Of a DNA stretch of 64,000 nucleotides, positions 36,599 to 48,198 are shown in pieces (the stretch's first letter is position 1; each line of letters starts with the position of its first letter). The stretch is taken from NCBI RefSeq assembly GCF_947486615.1, contig NZ_CANKUD010000005.1, forward strand, positions 186,001-250,000. The letters are read 5' to 3'. The position numbers and the translations under genes are program-made. The stretch is from an uncultured Modestobacter sp. (GTDB lineage Bacteria > Actinomycetota > Actinomycetes > Mycobacteriales > Geodermatophilaceae). The notes under the pieces are model-generated. The model did not search any database and was not told the origin of the DNA. It was given only the letters and a program-made list of their open reading frames with translations.

Positions 36599-38455
36599 AT
36601 GAGCGCACCCCTGAACCTGGTCAACCTGGAACGGGTGTCGAAGGCCCACGGGACGACGGTGATCCTGGACGACGTCTCCCTCGGCGTCGCCGCCGGCGAA
36701 CGGATCGGCGTGGTCGGCCGCAACGGCGGCGGCAAGTCCACCCTGCTCGGCGTCCTCACCGGCACCCAGGAGCCCGACTCCGGCCGGGTCACCCGCCGCG
36801 GCGACCTGGCGATGGGGGTGCTCGACCAGACCGGCACCCTCCCGCCCGGGACCACGGTGCGGGACGTCGTCCTGCCGACGTCCCGGTTCGCCCACGAGCA
36901 CGAGTGGGCCGCCGACCCCGCCGTCCGCTCGGTGCTCACCGGGCTGGAGCTGGACCGGATGGGGCTGGACTCCCCGGTCGCCCCGATGTCCGGTGGCGAG
37001 CGGCGCCGGGTCGCGCTGGCCGCCCAGCTGATCCGCCCGCTGGACCTGCTGGTGCTCGACGAGCCGACCAACCACCTCGACGTCGAGGGCGTGGCGTGGC
37101 TGGCCGAGTACGTGAAGGCCCGCACCGGCGGGCTCATCGTCGTGACCCACGACCGCTGGTTCCTCGACGAGGTCTCCACGACCACGTGGGAGGTCGCCGA
37201 CGGCCAGGTGCACGCCTACGAGGGCGGCTACTCCGCCTACACCCTGGCCCGCGCCGAGCGCGCCCGGATCGCCTCGGTCACCGAGGACCGCCGGATGAAC
37301 CTCGTCCGCAAGGAACTGGCCTGGCTGCGCCGTGGCCCGCCGGCCCGCACCAGCAAGCCGAAGTTCCGGATCGAGGCCGCGCAGGCGCTGATCGCCGACG
37401 AGCCGCCGGCCCGGGACAAGATGTCGCTGGCCAACTTCGCGGCCAGGCGGCTGGGCAAGACCGTCTACGACGTCGAGGACGTCACCTTCACCGTCCGCGG
37501 CCGCGGCGCGGTGGACGACGCCGAGGACCCGGCCGGTCCCGCCGACCCGAACGCCCCGGCCGAGCGCACGCTGTTCCGCGACCTGACCTGGCACGTGGGG
37601 CCGGGTGACCGGATCGGCATCGTCGGCGTCAACGGCGCCGGCAAGACCTCGTTGCTGAAGATGCTGGTCGGGGAGACGAAGCCGGACTCCGGCGAGATCG
37701 TCGTCGGCCAGACGGTGTCGGTGGCGTACCTGTCCCAGCACGTCACCGAGCTCAACCCGAAGCAGCGGGTGCTCGAGGCCGTGCAGGACGTCGCCCGGAT
37801 CGCACGCATCGGCAACCAGGAGATCTCGGCGTCGACGCTGGCCGAACGCTTCGGCTTCGCCGCCAACCGGCAGTGGACGCCGGTCGGCGACCTCTCCGGT
37901 GGCGAGCGGCGGCGGCTGCAGCTGCTCCGGCTGCTGATGGGCGAGCCGAACGTGCTGATCCTCGACGAGCCGACCAACGACCTGGACATCGACACCCTGA
38001 CCGCGCTGGAGGACCTGCTCGACGGGTTCCCCGGCACGGTGCTGGTGGTCAGCCACGACCGGTACTTCGTCGACCGGGTCTGCGACTCGGTGGTCGCGCT
38101 GATGGGCGACGGGTCGCTGGCCGCGCTGCCCGGCGGGGTGGAGGAGTACCTGCGGCGCCGCGCCGCCGGCGAGGCCGCGCTGCCCGGGTCGGGTGCCGCG
38201 GCCCCGGTGGGCAGCTCCTCGGCGCCCGCGCACAGCGCGGCGGACTCCCGGGCGGCCCGCAAGGAGGCCTCCCGGCTGGAGCGGCGGATGCTCAAGCTCG
38301 ACGCCGACGAGAAGGCGCTGCACGAGCAGCTGGCCGCCGCTGCCACCGACTACGGCCGGGCCGCCGAGCTGGACGCGCAGCTCAAGGCGGTGCAGGCGGA
38401 GAAGGAGCAGGTCGAGACCGACTGGCTGGCCGCGGCGGAGATCGCCGAGGGCTGA
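36599..38455 (+). CDS. ABC-F family ATP-binding protein
   Basis: MSAPLNLVNLERVSKAHGTTVILDDVSLGVAAGERIGVVGRNGGGKST...; two ATPase domains (MSGGERRRVALA, LSGGERRRLQLL), no TM segments. Confidence 0.93.
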   Translation: MSAPLNLVNLERVSKAHGTTVILDDVSLGVAAGERIGVVGRNGGGKSTLLGVLTGTQEPDSGRVTRRGDLAMGVLDQTGTLPPGTTVRDVVLPTSRFAHEHEWAADPAVRSVLTGLELDRMGLDSPVAPMSGGERRRVALAAQLIRPLDLLVLDEPTNHLDVEGVAWLAEYVKARTGGLIVVTHDRWFLDEVSTTTWEVADGQVHAYEGGYSAYTLARAERARIASVTEDRRMNLVRKELAWLRRGPPARTSKPKFRIEAAQALIADEPPARDKMSLANFAARRLGKTVYDVEDVTFTVRGRGAVDDAEDPAGPADPNAPAERTLFRDLTWHVGPGDRIGIVGVNGAGKTSLLKMLVGETKPDSGEIVVGQTVSVAYLSQHVTELNPKQRVLEAVQDVARIARIGNQEISASTLAERFGFAANRQWTPVGDLSGGERRRLQLLRLLMGEPNVLILDEPTNDLDIDTLTALEDLLDGFPGTVLVVSHDRYFVDRVCDSVVALMGDGSLAALPGGVEEYLRRRAAGEAALPGSGAAAPVGSSSAPAHSAADSRAARKEASRLERRMLKLDADEKALHEQLAAAATDYGRAAELDAQLKAVQAEKEQVETDWLAAAEIAEG

Positions 38456-38460
38456 GGGGG

Positions 38461-38490
38461 ACCCCGGTGCCCGGCAACGGGCATCGGGGT
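38461..38490 (+). terminator. hairpin downstream of the ABC-F gene
   Basis: ACCCCGGTGCCCG-gcaa-CGGGCATCGGGGT (one G-T pair). Confidence 0.6.
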
Positions 38491-38593
38491 GCGAGGACGC
38501 GGCCCGCGACGGCGATGATCTCCCCGAGTCGCCGGGGGCGGCGATCACCGGGAAGATGGGGCGCAACGCTTCGATCGCGCCGCACCCTGGTGC

Positions 38594-41521
38594 GTGCACC
38601 TGCACGCCCGGCCGACGACGACCGGAAGGGACCCGTTGGGCCTGCTGCTGCTCCTCCACCTCCTCGCCGCGGTCGCCGCACCGCTGCTGGTCCGCTGGTG
38701 GGGGCGCCAGGCCTTCCTGGCCCTCGCACTGGTCCCCGGAGCCGCCTTCGGCTGGGTGCTGACCCGGCTGGGCACCGTCACCGGCGGGGGCGAGGTCACC
38801 GAGACCCTCTCCTGGATCCCCGCGCTGGACCTGCAGATCGCCCTGCGGCTGGACGCCCTGGCGCTCACCTTCGCCGCGCTGGTCACCGGGGTCGGGGCGA
38901 TGGTGCTGGTGTACTGCGCCCGCTACTTCGAGCCCGACGACGAGGGCATCGGCCGGTTCGCCGGGGTGATGACCGCCTTCGCCGGGTCGATGCTGGGGCT
39001 GGTCCTGGCCGACGACGTGCTGGTGCTCTACGTCTTCTGGGAGCTCACCACCGTCTTCTCGTTCCTGCTGATCGGTGGCTCGGGCGCCAAGCTCGCCGGC
39101 CGGCGGGCCGCCAGCCAGGCGCTGCTGCTCACCACCGCCGGCGGCCTGGCGATGCTCGTCGGCCTGCTGATGGTCTCCTGGTCCAGCGGCAGCCGGCTGC
39201 TGTCGGAGATCGTCGTCGACCCGGGCAGCGGGCCGGTGCTGGTGGCCGGCACGATGTTGGTGCTGGCCGGCGCGGTGACCAAGTCGGCGATGGTGCCCTT
39301 CCACTTCTGGCTGCCGGCCGCGATGGAGGCCCCGACCCCGGTCAGCGCCTACCTGCACGCCGCGGCGATGGTGAAGGCCGGCATCTACCTGGTCGCCCGG
39401 CTCGCCCCCGGCCTGGCCGACGTCCCCGGCTGGCGGCCGGTCGTGCTGGGCCTGGGCGTGGCCACCATGCTGATCGGCGGCTGGCGCTCGCTGCGGCAGA
39501 ACGACCTCAAGCTGCTGCTGGCGTTCAGCACGGTCAGCCAGCTGGGCTTCCTGATCACCATGGTCGGCGCCGGCAGCGAGGAGCTGGCCGCCGCCGGGCT
39601 GGCCATGACGATCGCCCACGCACTGAGCAAGTCGACCCTGTTCCTCTCCGTCGGCGTGATCGACCACGCCACCGGGGTGCGCGACCTGCGGTTGCTGTCC
39701 GGTCTCGGCCGGCGGATGCCCGCCCTCGCCGTCATCGCCACACTGGCCGCGGCCAGCCTGGTCGGGCTGCCGCCGTTCCTGGGCTTCGTCGGCAAGGAGG
39801 CGGCGTTCACCGCGCTGTGGGAGGGCGGGGTGCCCGACCGGCTCACCGCCGTCGTCGTCCTGGTCGGCCTGGTGCTCGGTTCGGTGTTCACCGCGGCCTA
39901 CTGCGCCCGGTACCTGTGGGGGGCGTTCGCGCGGAAACCGGAGCTGCCGGACACCGCGCCGGAGGAGCTGGAGCACCACCCCGGCCCGTTGTTCCTCGCC
40001 GCGCCCGCCGTGCTCGCGCTCGCCGGGCTCGTGGCCGGCCCGGCCAGCCCGCTGCTGGACCACCTGGTGGTGGTCTACGCCGAGACCCTGCCGCTGATCG
40101 CGCCGGAGGCCGAGCACCTGGCCCTCTGGCACGGCCTGCAGCCCGCGCTGGCGCTCTCCGCGGTCACCCTGCTCGGTGGCGCGGCGCTGTTCGCGCTCCG
40201 CGCGGGGTTCAGCCGGCTGCAGCACCGGCTGGCCGTCGGCGCCTCCGCCGACGAGGGCTACTGGAACACCCTGCAGGCCCTCGACCGGTTCGCCGTCCTG
40301 GTCACCGGGACGACGCAGCGCGGCTCGCTGCCCACCTACCTGGGCACGATCCTGGTCGTCGTCCTGCTGGTGCCCGGGTCGGTGCTGCTGGCCCGGACGC
40401 CGTGGCCGGACGAGTGGCGGGCCTGGGACACCCCGCTGCAGGCGCTGGTCGGCGCCGTCGTCCTGGTCGCCGCGGTGCTGACCATCCGGATCCGGCAGCG
40501 GCTGTCGGCGGTGCTCGCCGTCGGGGTCACCGGCTACGGCCTGGCCCTGCTGTTCGTGCTGCACGGCGCCCCGGACCTGGCGCTCACCCAGTTCCTGGTG
40601 GAGACGCTGAGCCTGGTCGTCTTCGTGCTGGTGCTGCGCAAGCTGCCCAAGGACATCGGCGACCGGCACCGGCCCGCCGAGCGCACGGTGCGGGCGGTCA
40701 TCGCCGTCTGCGTCGGGCTGGTGATGGCCGGGGTGGGCGCCGCGGCGCTGAGCGCCCGCACCACCCCGCCGGTCTCCGAGGAGATCCCGCGGCTGGCGCT
40801 GGAGGAGGGCCACGGGCAGAACGTGGTCAACGTGATCCTGGTCGACATCCGCGCCTGGGACACCCTGGGTGAGCTCTCGGTGCTGGTGGTCGCGGCCACC
40901 GGCGTGGCCAGCCTGGTCTTCCTGCGCAGCCGCACCGGTGCGGTCGACCGGGTGGGGGAGGACCAGGCGGCCGGGGGAGGCGGCGACGCGCGGCGCGCCC
41001 CGCGTCGGCAGTGGCTCTCGGCGTCGGACACGCTGGCGCCACAGCGCCGGTCGGTGGTGCTCGAGGTCGCCACCCGCTTCCTGTTCCACACCATCGTGGT
41101 GCTCTCGCTGTTCCTGCTGTTCTCCGGGCACAACGACCCCGGCGGTGGGTTCGCCGGCGGGCTGGTGGCCGCGCTCGCCCTGGTGCTGCGCTACCTGGCC
41201 GGCGGACGCTACGAGCTCGGCGAGGCCGCTCCGGTCCCGCCGGGTCTGCTGCTCGGCGGCGGCCTCCTGCTGGCCGGCGGCACCGGCGCCGCGGCGCTGG
41301 TCCTCGGCGGGCAGGTGCTGGAGTCGGCCTACCTGGAGGCCGACCTGCCGGTGCTCGGCCACGCCAGCCTGCCCACCGCGCTCTTCTTCGACATCGGCGT
41401 CTACCTCATCGTGGTCGGCCTGGTCCTGGACATCCTGCGCAGCCTGGGTGCCGAGCTGGACCGGCAGGACGACGAGGACGACCCGGCCGATGCCGCTCCC
41501 GACGAGGTGATCGCCCGATGA
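38594..41521 (+). CDS. mrpA: Na+/H+ antiporter subunit A with C-terminal MnhB domain (MrpA-MrpB fusion)
   Basis: 14+ TM; 'KSAMVPFHFWLPAAMEAPTPVSAYLHAAAMVKAGIYL'; C-terminal 'ATRFLFHTIVVLSLFLLFSGHNDPGGGFAGGLVAALALVLRYLAGG'; start may be an internal TTG at about 38636. Confidence 0.93.
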   Translation: MHLHARPTTTGRDPLGLLLLLHLLAAVAAPLLVRWWGRQAFLALALVPGAAFGWVLTRLGTVTGGGEVTETLSWIPALDLQIALRLDALALTFAALVTGVGAMVLVYCARYFEPDDEGIGRFAGVMTAFAGSMLGLVLADDVLVLYVFWELTTVFSFLLIGGSGAKLAGRRAASQALLLTTAGGLAMLVGLLMVSWSSGSRLLSEIVVDPGSGPVLVAGTMLVLAGAVTKSAMVPFHFWLPAAMEAPTPVSAYLHAAAMVKAGIYLVARLAPGLADVPGWRPVVLGLGVATMLIGGWRSLRQNDLKLLLAFSTVSQLGFLITMVGAGSEELAAAGLAMTIAHALSKSTLFLSVGVIDHATGVRDLRLLSGLGRRMPALAVIATLAAASLVGLPPFLGFVGKEAAFTALWEGGVPDRLTAVVVLVGLVLGSVFTAAYCARYLWGAFARKPELPDTAPEELEHHPGPLFLAAPAVLALAGLVAGPASPLLDHLVVVYAETLPLIAPEAEHLALWHGLQPALALSAVTLLGGAALFALRAGFSRLQHRLAVGASADEGYWNTLQALDRFAVLVTGTTQRGSLPTYLGTILVVVLLVPGSVLLARTPWPDEWRAWDTPLQALVGAVVLVAAVLTIRIRQRLSAVLAVGVTGYGLALLFVLHGAPDLALTQFLVETLSLVVFVLVLRKLPKDIGDRHRPAERTVRAVIAVCVGLVMAGVGAAALSARTTPPVSEEIPRLALEEGHGQNVVNVILVDIRAWDTLGELSVLVVAATGVASLVFLRSRTGAVDRVGEDQAAGGGGDARRAPRRQWLSASDTLAPQRRSVVLEVATRFLFHTIVVLSLFLLFSGHNDPGGGFAGGLVAALALVLRYLAGGRYELGEAAPVPPGLLLGGGLLLAGGTGAAALVLGGQVLESAYLEADLPVLGHASLPTALFFDIGVYLIVVGLVLDILRSLGAELDRQDDEDDPADAAPDEVIAR

Positions 41522-42045
41522 CCCCCACCATCGTGCTGCCGGTCGTCATCGGTGGCCTCTACGCCGCCGGTGTCTACCTGCTCCTGGACCGCAGCCTGAC
41601 CCGGGTGATCCTCGGGTTCCTGCTGCTGGGCAACGCCACGAACCTGCTGCTGCTCTCCTCCAGCGGTCCGGCGGCGCTCGCGCCGGTCTTCGGCTACGCC
41701 GAGGAGGAGCAGATGAGCGATCCGCTGCCGCAGGCGCTGGTGCTGACCGCGATCGTGATCACCTTCGGGGTGACGGCGTTCCTGCTGGCCATGGTGCAGC
41801 GCTCCTGGCAACTGGTCCGCCAGGAGGTCATCGAGGTCGACGAGGAGGACCGCCGGGTCGCCACCCGCGAGGGCATGGACGCCGACGACATGGACCCCGA
41901 CGACCTGCCCACCGAGGACCGGCCGGCCGGGAAGGGCAACACCCTGCCCTCCGACGTGGACGTCGAGGAGCGGCTGGCCCAGCGCTACGCGGGCGTCCCC
42001 TCCGACGACATCGGCCTGCCGCCGACCCGCGGAGGCCAGTCGTGA
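41518..42045 (+). CDS. mrpC: Na+/H+ antiporter subunit C with hydrophilic C-terminal extension
   Basis: MTPTIVLPVVIGGLYAAGVYLLLDRSLTRVILGFLLLGNATNLLLLSSS. Confidence 0.93.
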   Translation: MTPTIVLPVVIGGLYAAGVYLLLDRSLTRVILGFLLLGNATNLLLLSSSGPAALAPVFGYAEEEQMSDPLPQALVLTAIVITFGVTAFLLAMVQRSWQLVRQEVIEVDEEDRRVATREGMDADDMDPDDLPTEDRPAGKGNTLPSDVDVEERLAQRYAGVPSDDIGLPPTRGGQS

Positions 42046-43817
42046 TCGGGGTGCTGGCGCCGCTGCCGGTGCTGCTGCCGCTGCTGGGTGCGGCGGCCGC
42101 GCTGCTGGTCGGCCGGCACTCGCGGCTGCAGCGGACGGTCAGCATCGTGGTGCTCACCGCCGTCGTCGCCGTCTCGGTCGCGCTGCTGCTGATCGCGGAC
42201 GCGAACGGGGCCGCGGCGGTCGCCGTCGGCGACTGGCCGGTACCGGTGGCGATCATGCTGGTGGTCGACCGGCTGTCGGCGCTGATGCTGATCGTGGCCA
42301 GCACGGTGGGCCTGGGCGTGCTGGTCTTCGCGGTCGGGCAGGGCACCGCCGACGGCGACGACGAGAACACCCCGCTGTCGATCTTCCACCCGACGTTCCT
42401 GGTGCTGATCGCCGGCGTGAGCTACGCCTTCCTGGCCGGCGACCTGTTCAACCTCTACGTCGGCTTCGAGGTGCTGCTCACCTCCAGCTACGTGCTGCTG
42501 ACCATGGGCGGCTCGGCCCCGCGCATCCGGGCCGGGATCACCTACGTGGTGGTCAGCCTGCTCAGCTCGCTGCTCTTCCTGGCCTCGATCGGCCTGGTCT
42601 ACGCCGCGACCGGCACGGTCAACCTGGCCCAGCTCGCTGGTCGGCTGGGCGACCTGCCCGCCGGTACCCAGCTGCTGCTGCACAGCATGTTGCTGATCGC
42701 CTTCGCCATCAAGGCGGCGGTCTTCCCGCTCTCGGCCTGGTTGCCCGACAGCTACCCGACGGCGCCGGCGCCGGTCACCGCGGTGTTCGCCGGCCTGCTC
42801 ACCAAGGTCGGCGTCTACGCGATCATCCGCACCCAGACGCTGCTGTTCCCCGACGGCGCACTGGACGACGTGCTGATGTGGGCGGCGCTGGCCACCATGT
42901 TGATCGGCATCCTCGGTGCGGTCGCGCAGGGCGACATCCGCCGGCTGCTGTCGTTCACCCTGGTCAGCCACATCGGCTACATGGTCTTCGGCATCGCGCT
43001 CGGGTCGGCGGCCGGGCTGGCCGGGGCGATCTTCTACGTCGTGCACCACATCGCCATCCAGACCACGCTGTTCCTGGTCGCCGGGCTGATCGAGCGGCGC
43101 GGCGGGACGATGGCCGTCGACCGGCTCGGCGGGCTGGCCACGGCGTCCCCGCTGCTGGCCGTCCTGTTCTTCGTGCCGGCGATGAACCTGGCCGGCATCC
43201 CGCCGTTCTCCGGCTTCATCGGCAAGGCCGGTCTGCTCGGCGCCGGCATCGCCGACGGCGGCTGGGGCGCCTACGTGCTGGTCGGCGGCGCGGTGGTGAC
43301 CAGCCTGCTGACCCTGGTGGCGATGTCCCGGGTGTGGACGCGGGCGTTCTGGCGGCCGCCGGCGCAGGCTCCCGCAGCGGACACCGCGGCCGCCGCCGCC
43401 CGCGACGCCGGCCCCGACGACGGTCCGGACGAGGCCCCGCCGGGCACCGACGAGCCCGATGACGACACCCCCGACGACGAGACCGCGGACGTCGCCGAGC
43501 CGGCCGGCGGCGCGACCTCGACCACCCAGGCCCGCCGCACCGGCCGCCGCGGCGCCTGGGCGCGGCACGTCGCCGTCGCCACCGCGGCTCCCGAGGGCGG
43601 GGACGGCCGGCCGAGCGGTGGGGACGAGGACCGGGAACCGTCGCTCCAGCCGCTGCCGGGGGTGATGACCGCGGCCACCGCGGTGATGGTGGCGCTCACC
43701 GTCGGGCTCACGGTGATCGCCGGCCCGCTGTACGGCATGACCGACCGGGCCGCACGCGACCTGCTCGACCGCACGCCCTACATCGAGGCCGTCTACGGCG
43801 AGGAGGCCGACCGGTGA
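42042..43817 (+). CDS. mrpD: Na+/H+ antiporter subunit D
   Basis: SGVSYAFLAGDLFNLYVGFEVLLTSSYVLLTMGG...FPLSAWLPDSYPTAPAPVTAVFAGLLTKVGVYAIIR. Confidence 0.94.
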   Translation: MIGVLAPLPVLLPLLGAAAALLVGRHSRLQRTVSIVVLTAVVAVSVALLLIADANGAAAVAVGDWPVPVAIMLVVDRLSALMLIVASTVGLGVLVFAVGQGTADGDDENTPLSIFHPTFLVLIAGVSYAFLAGDLFNLYVGFEVLLTSSYVLLTMGGSAPRIRAGITYVVVSLLSSLLFLASIGLVYAATGTVNLAQLAGRLGDLPAGTQLLLHSMLLIAFAIKAAVFPLSAWLPDSYPTAPAPVTAVFAGLLTKVGVYAIIRTQTLLFPDGALDDVLMWAALATMLIGILGAVAQGDIRRLLSFTLVSHIGYMVFGIALGSAAGLAGAIFYVVHHIAIQTTLFLVAGLIERRGGTMAVDRLGGLATASPLLAVLFFVPAMNLAGIPPFSGFIGKAGLLGAGIADGGWGAYVLVGGAVVTSLLTLVAMSRVWTRAFWRPPAQAPAADTAAAAARDAGPDDGPDEAPPGTDEPDDDTPDDETADVAEPAGGATSTTQARRTGRRGAWARHVAVATAAPEGGDGRPSGGDEDREPSLQPLPGVMTAATAVMVALTVGLTVIAGPLYGMTDRAARDLLDRTPYIEAVYGEEADR

Positions 43818-44398
43818 GCGGCGCACTCCGGTTCCGGCACCAGCTGCCGGTGCTGACCTGGCTGGTGCTGGTCTGGATCCTGCTGTGGGGCACGTGGTCG
43901 TGGGCCAACCTGCTGTCCGGGATCCTGGTCGCGGTGCTGGTCACCAACGTGCTGCCGTTGCCTGCCGTCATCGGTGGCGCCCGGGTGCACCCGTTGCCCC
44001 TCCTGGTGCTCGCGTTCTGGTTCATCAAGGACCTGGTCGTGTCCAGCGCGCAGGTGGCGTGGCAGGCGATCCGGCCCAGCGGGATGCAGCAGGGCGCGAT
44101 CGTCGCCGTCCAGCTGCGCACCGACTCCGACCTGCTGCTCACCCTGATCGCGGAGGCGCTGACCCTCGTGCCGGGGTCGATCGTGCTCGACCTGGACCGG
44201 CCACGGCGCACCCTGGGCGTCCACCTGCTGCACGTGGACGACGACGAGGACGTGCAGCGCCAGAAGGCCGGCGTGCTGACGATGGAGGACCGGGTGGTGC
44301 GCGCGTTCGGGACGAAGGAGGACATCGCCCGGCTGGACCAGGAGATACCGGTCGAGGACCTCGCCCCCGGTTCCGACGGGCCGGAGGTGCGACGGTGA
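43814..44398 (+). CDS. mrpE: Na+/H+ antiporter subunit E
   Basis: MSGALRFRHQLPVLTWLVLVWILLWGTWSWANLLSGILVAVLV; operon position. Confidence 0.92.
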   Translation: MSGALRFRHQLPVLTWLVLVWILLWGTWSWANLLSGILVAVLVTNVLPLPAVIGGARVHPLPLLVLAFWFIKDLVVSSAQVAWQAIRPSGMQQGAIVAVQLRTDSDLLLTLIAEALTLVPGSIVLDLDRPRRTLGVHLLHVDDDEDVQRQKAGVLTMEDRVVRAFGTKEDIARLDQEIPVEDLAPGSDGPEVRR

Positions 44399-44730
44399 CG
44401 GTGTACGCCTTCGCGCTCTACACCATGCTCGGGGTGGGTGCGGTGCTGGCGGTCGTCCGGCTGGCGCTCGGGCCGTCGCTGCTGGACCGGGTGGTCGCCA
44501 CCGACACCCTGCTGGTGATCATCACCGCCGGCCTGGCCGTGTACGCCGCCCTGCAACGCGACCCGACGATCGTGCCGGTGCTGGTCGTCGTCTCGTTGCT
44601 GGCCTTCGTCGGCTCGGTCGCAGTGGCCCGCTACGTGGGCGGCATGCTGATGCGCTCGCCGGCCGACGACGGCGAGGAGTCGGGGCTGGCGCCACCCGGT
44701 GTGACCCGGACCGGGGAGGAGACCTCGTGA
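44395..44730 (+). CDS. mrpF: Na+/H+ antiporter subunit F
   Basis: VTVYAFALYTMLGVGAVLAVVRLALGPSLLDRVVATDTLLVIITAGLAVYAAL. Confidence 0.92.
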   Translation: MTVYAFALYTMLGVGAVLAVVRLALGPSLLDRVVATDTLLVIITAGLAVYAALQRDPTIVPVLVVVSLLAFVGSVAVARYVGGMLMRSPADDGEESGLAPPGVTRTGEETS

Positions 44731-45200
44731 ACGACTTCGACTCGATCCCCGACTGGATCGCCGCGGCGTGCCTGCTGGTCGGCGCGTTCCTGTGCCTGAC
44801 CGCCGGGCTCGGCGTGCTGCGCTTCCCCGACGTGCTGTCCCGGATGCACGCCGGCACCAAGCCGCAGGTGATGGGCGTGCTGCTGATCATGATCGGCGGG
44901 GCGATCCGGCTCACCGGCTGGTCGGCGACCTGGATGCTGCTGCTGGTCGCCGCCTTCCAGCTGATCACCGCCCCGGTGAACGCCCACATGGTCAGCCGGA
45001 TCGCCTACCGCCGTCGGCACGTGCGCCGCGACCTGCTGGTGGTCGACGAGCTGGTGGACGCCCAGCGCGGTGCGGAGCTGCGCGCCGGGCAGGAGGGCAT
45101 GAGCGGCGACCAGCCCGCGGACGCCCCCGAGCACACCCGGGCGGAGGACGACGGACGGCGCCCGAGTCCGCGGGACCTGGACGACGCCCTGCCCGACTGA
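44727..45200 (+). CDS. mrpG: Na+/H+ antiporter subunit G
   Basis: IAAACLLVGAFLCLTAGLGVLRFPDVLSRMHAGTKPQVMGVLLIMIGGAIRL. Confidence 0.92.
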   Translation: MNDFDSIPDWIAAACLLVGAFLCLTAGLGVLRFPDVLSRMHAGTKPQVMGVLLIMIGGAIRLTGWSATWMLLLVAAFQLITAPVNAHMVSRIAYRRRHVRRDLLVVDELVDAQRGAELRAGQEGMSGDQPADAPEHTRAEDDGRRPSPRDLDDALPD

Positions 45201-45355
45201 CCGGGCGACCGTCTGACTGACCGGGCGGCGGTCGTCCGGCGCCGGTCGCGGGCTCCGGGATCCCAGGTCCGGCGCCTGGGGCCGCGAACCGGTCGGGTGC
45301 AACCTGATGTCGGGCAACGGTGGCGCCGGGGCACGGGCGGGCGCACCATCGAGAG

Positions 45356-46321
45356 ATGGTCGGGAGCCGGATGCGCAGGGCGGGCCGCGGGCTGGCCGGC
45401 GCGGCGATGACCTGCTTGCTGGCCGGCACGGTCGCCTGTTCCGCCGGGACGGCGCGGAGCGAGGAGTCCCCGTCGGAGGGGACGCCGCTCCGCCAGCTGG
45501 ACGGGGCGGCCGCCCCGTCCTCGGCCGCACCGTCCTCCGCCGCCCCGTCGCTGACATCCCCGTCGCTGACCACCCCGTCGCCGGCCACTGCGACGCCGCC
45601 GGCCGTGGACGAGAGCGCGGTGCTGGCCGAGCTCCGGGCGGTGGTGCAGCCGGCCGGGGTCTCGCTGGACGCGGTGGTGATCGACGAGGACGCCACGGCG
45701 TTGCTCTCCACTCCCGACGCCGACCAGCCGGTGCCCAGCGCCTCGCTGGTCAAGCTGCTGGTCGTGCAGCAGCTGCTGGCCCGGTCGGCGGCCGGCGTCC
45801 TCTCCCTCGGCCCGACCGACCTGGAGCGGATGGAGCGGGCGATCACCGCCTCGGACGACCGGGCGATGAGCCTGCTCTGGGACGCCCACGACGGTGCCGC
45901 CCTGGTCCGGTCCGCGGCCGCCGGCTTCGACCTGACCGGCACCGCGCCGCCGGAGCAGCGCGGGCAGTGGGGTGAGGCGGAGATGAGCGCAGCGGACACC
46001 GGCCACTTCCTGGCTGCGCTGACCGCCGGAGCGCCCGGCGGCGAGACCCTGCTCGGCTGGATGCGGGACGCGAGCCCGAACGCCGCCGACGGGTTCGACC
46101 AGCGGTTCGGGCTGCTGGCCGATGGGACAGCTGGAGCGCTGGCGGCCAAGCAGGGCTGGATGTGCTGCGTGGCCGGTCAGCGGCACCTGCACTCGGTCGG
46201 CGTCCTCGGTGACGGGCGGACCGTCGTCCTGCTCGGCGAGGCGCCCAGCTCCGCGTCGTTCGCCCAGCTGCGCCGGGCCCTGGACGAGGCCGCCGCGGTC
46301 CTGGTGGCCGGCACGGCCTGA
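45356..46321 (+). CDS. serine hydrolase, class A beta-lactamase-like lipoprotein
   Basis: MVGSRMRRAGRGLAGAAMTCLLAGTVACSAG lipobox; 'VPSASLVKLLVVQQLLAR' (SxxK), 'AITASDDRAMSLLWD', 'KQGWMCC'. Confidence 0.78.
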   Translation: MVGSRMRRAGRGLAGAAMTCLLAGTVACSAGTARSEESPSEGTPLRQLDGAAAPSSAAPSSAAPSLTSPSLTTPSPATATPPAVDESAVLAELRAVVQPAGVSLDAVVIDEDATALLSTPDADQPVPSASLVKLLVVQQLLARSAAGVLSLGPTDLERMERAITASDDRAMSLLWDAHDGAALVRSAAAGFDLTGTAPPEQRGQWGEAEMSAADTGHFLAALTAGAPGGETLLGWMRDASPNAADGFDQRFGLLADGTAGALAAKQGWMCCVAGQRHLHSVGVLGDGRTVVLLGEAPSSASFAQLRRALDEAAAVLVAGTA

Positions 46322-46351
46322 GGCCGTGCCGGCGCACGCGAGGACCTGTGG

Positions 46352-48154
<1,803 letters not shown>

Positions 48155-48157
48155 TCA

Positions 48158-48198
48158 CCGCGGCGAGGGAGCCGACCTAGGAGAGGGCCTCGCCGCGG
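48158..48198 (-). promoter_or_regulatory. predicted attenuator hairpin between leuA leader peptide and leuA
   Basis: Perfect 11-bp inverted repeat CCGCGGCGAGG / CCTCGCCGCGG, 19-nt loop, overlapping the leader ORF end. Confidence 0.6.

Noticed and set aside
32270-38455. ATP-grasp, transglutaminase, DHFR and ABC-F as a RiPP or antibiotic cluster with self-resistance
   Set aside because: No precursor peptide, tailoring enzymes or exporter seen; ABC-F and DHFR-family genes are common housekeeping neighbours.
37873-40872. 999-aa plus-strand ORF overlapping ABC-F and mrpA
   Set aside because: Alternative frame, Arg/Gly/Ala-rich without domain-like sequence.
36134-41362. 1742-aa ORF on the minus strand
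   Set aside because: Antisense shadow of ABC-F and mrpA; composition (Gln/Gly/Arg/His repeats) is typical of GC-rich antisense frames.
45197-45230. Short direct repeat GACTGACCGGGCG after mrpG
   Set aside because: Only two copies around a stop codon, probably slippage; no supporting structure.
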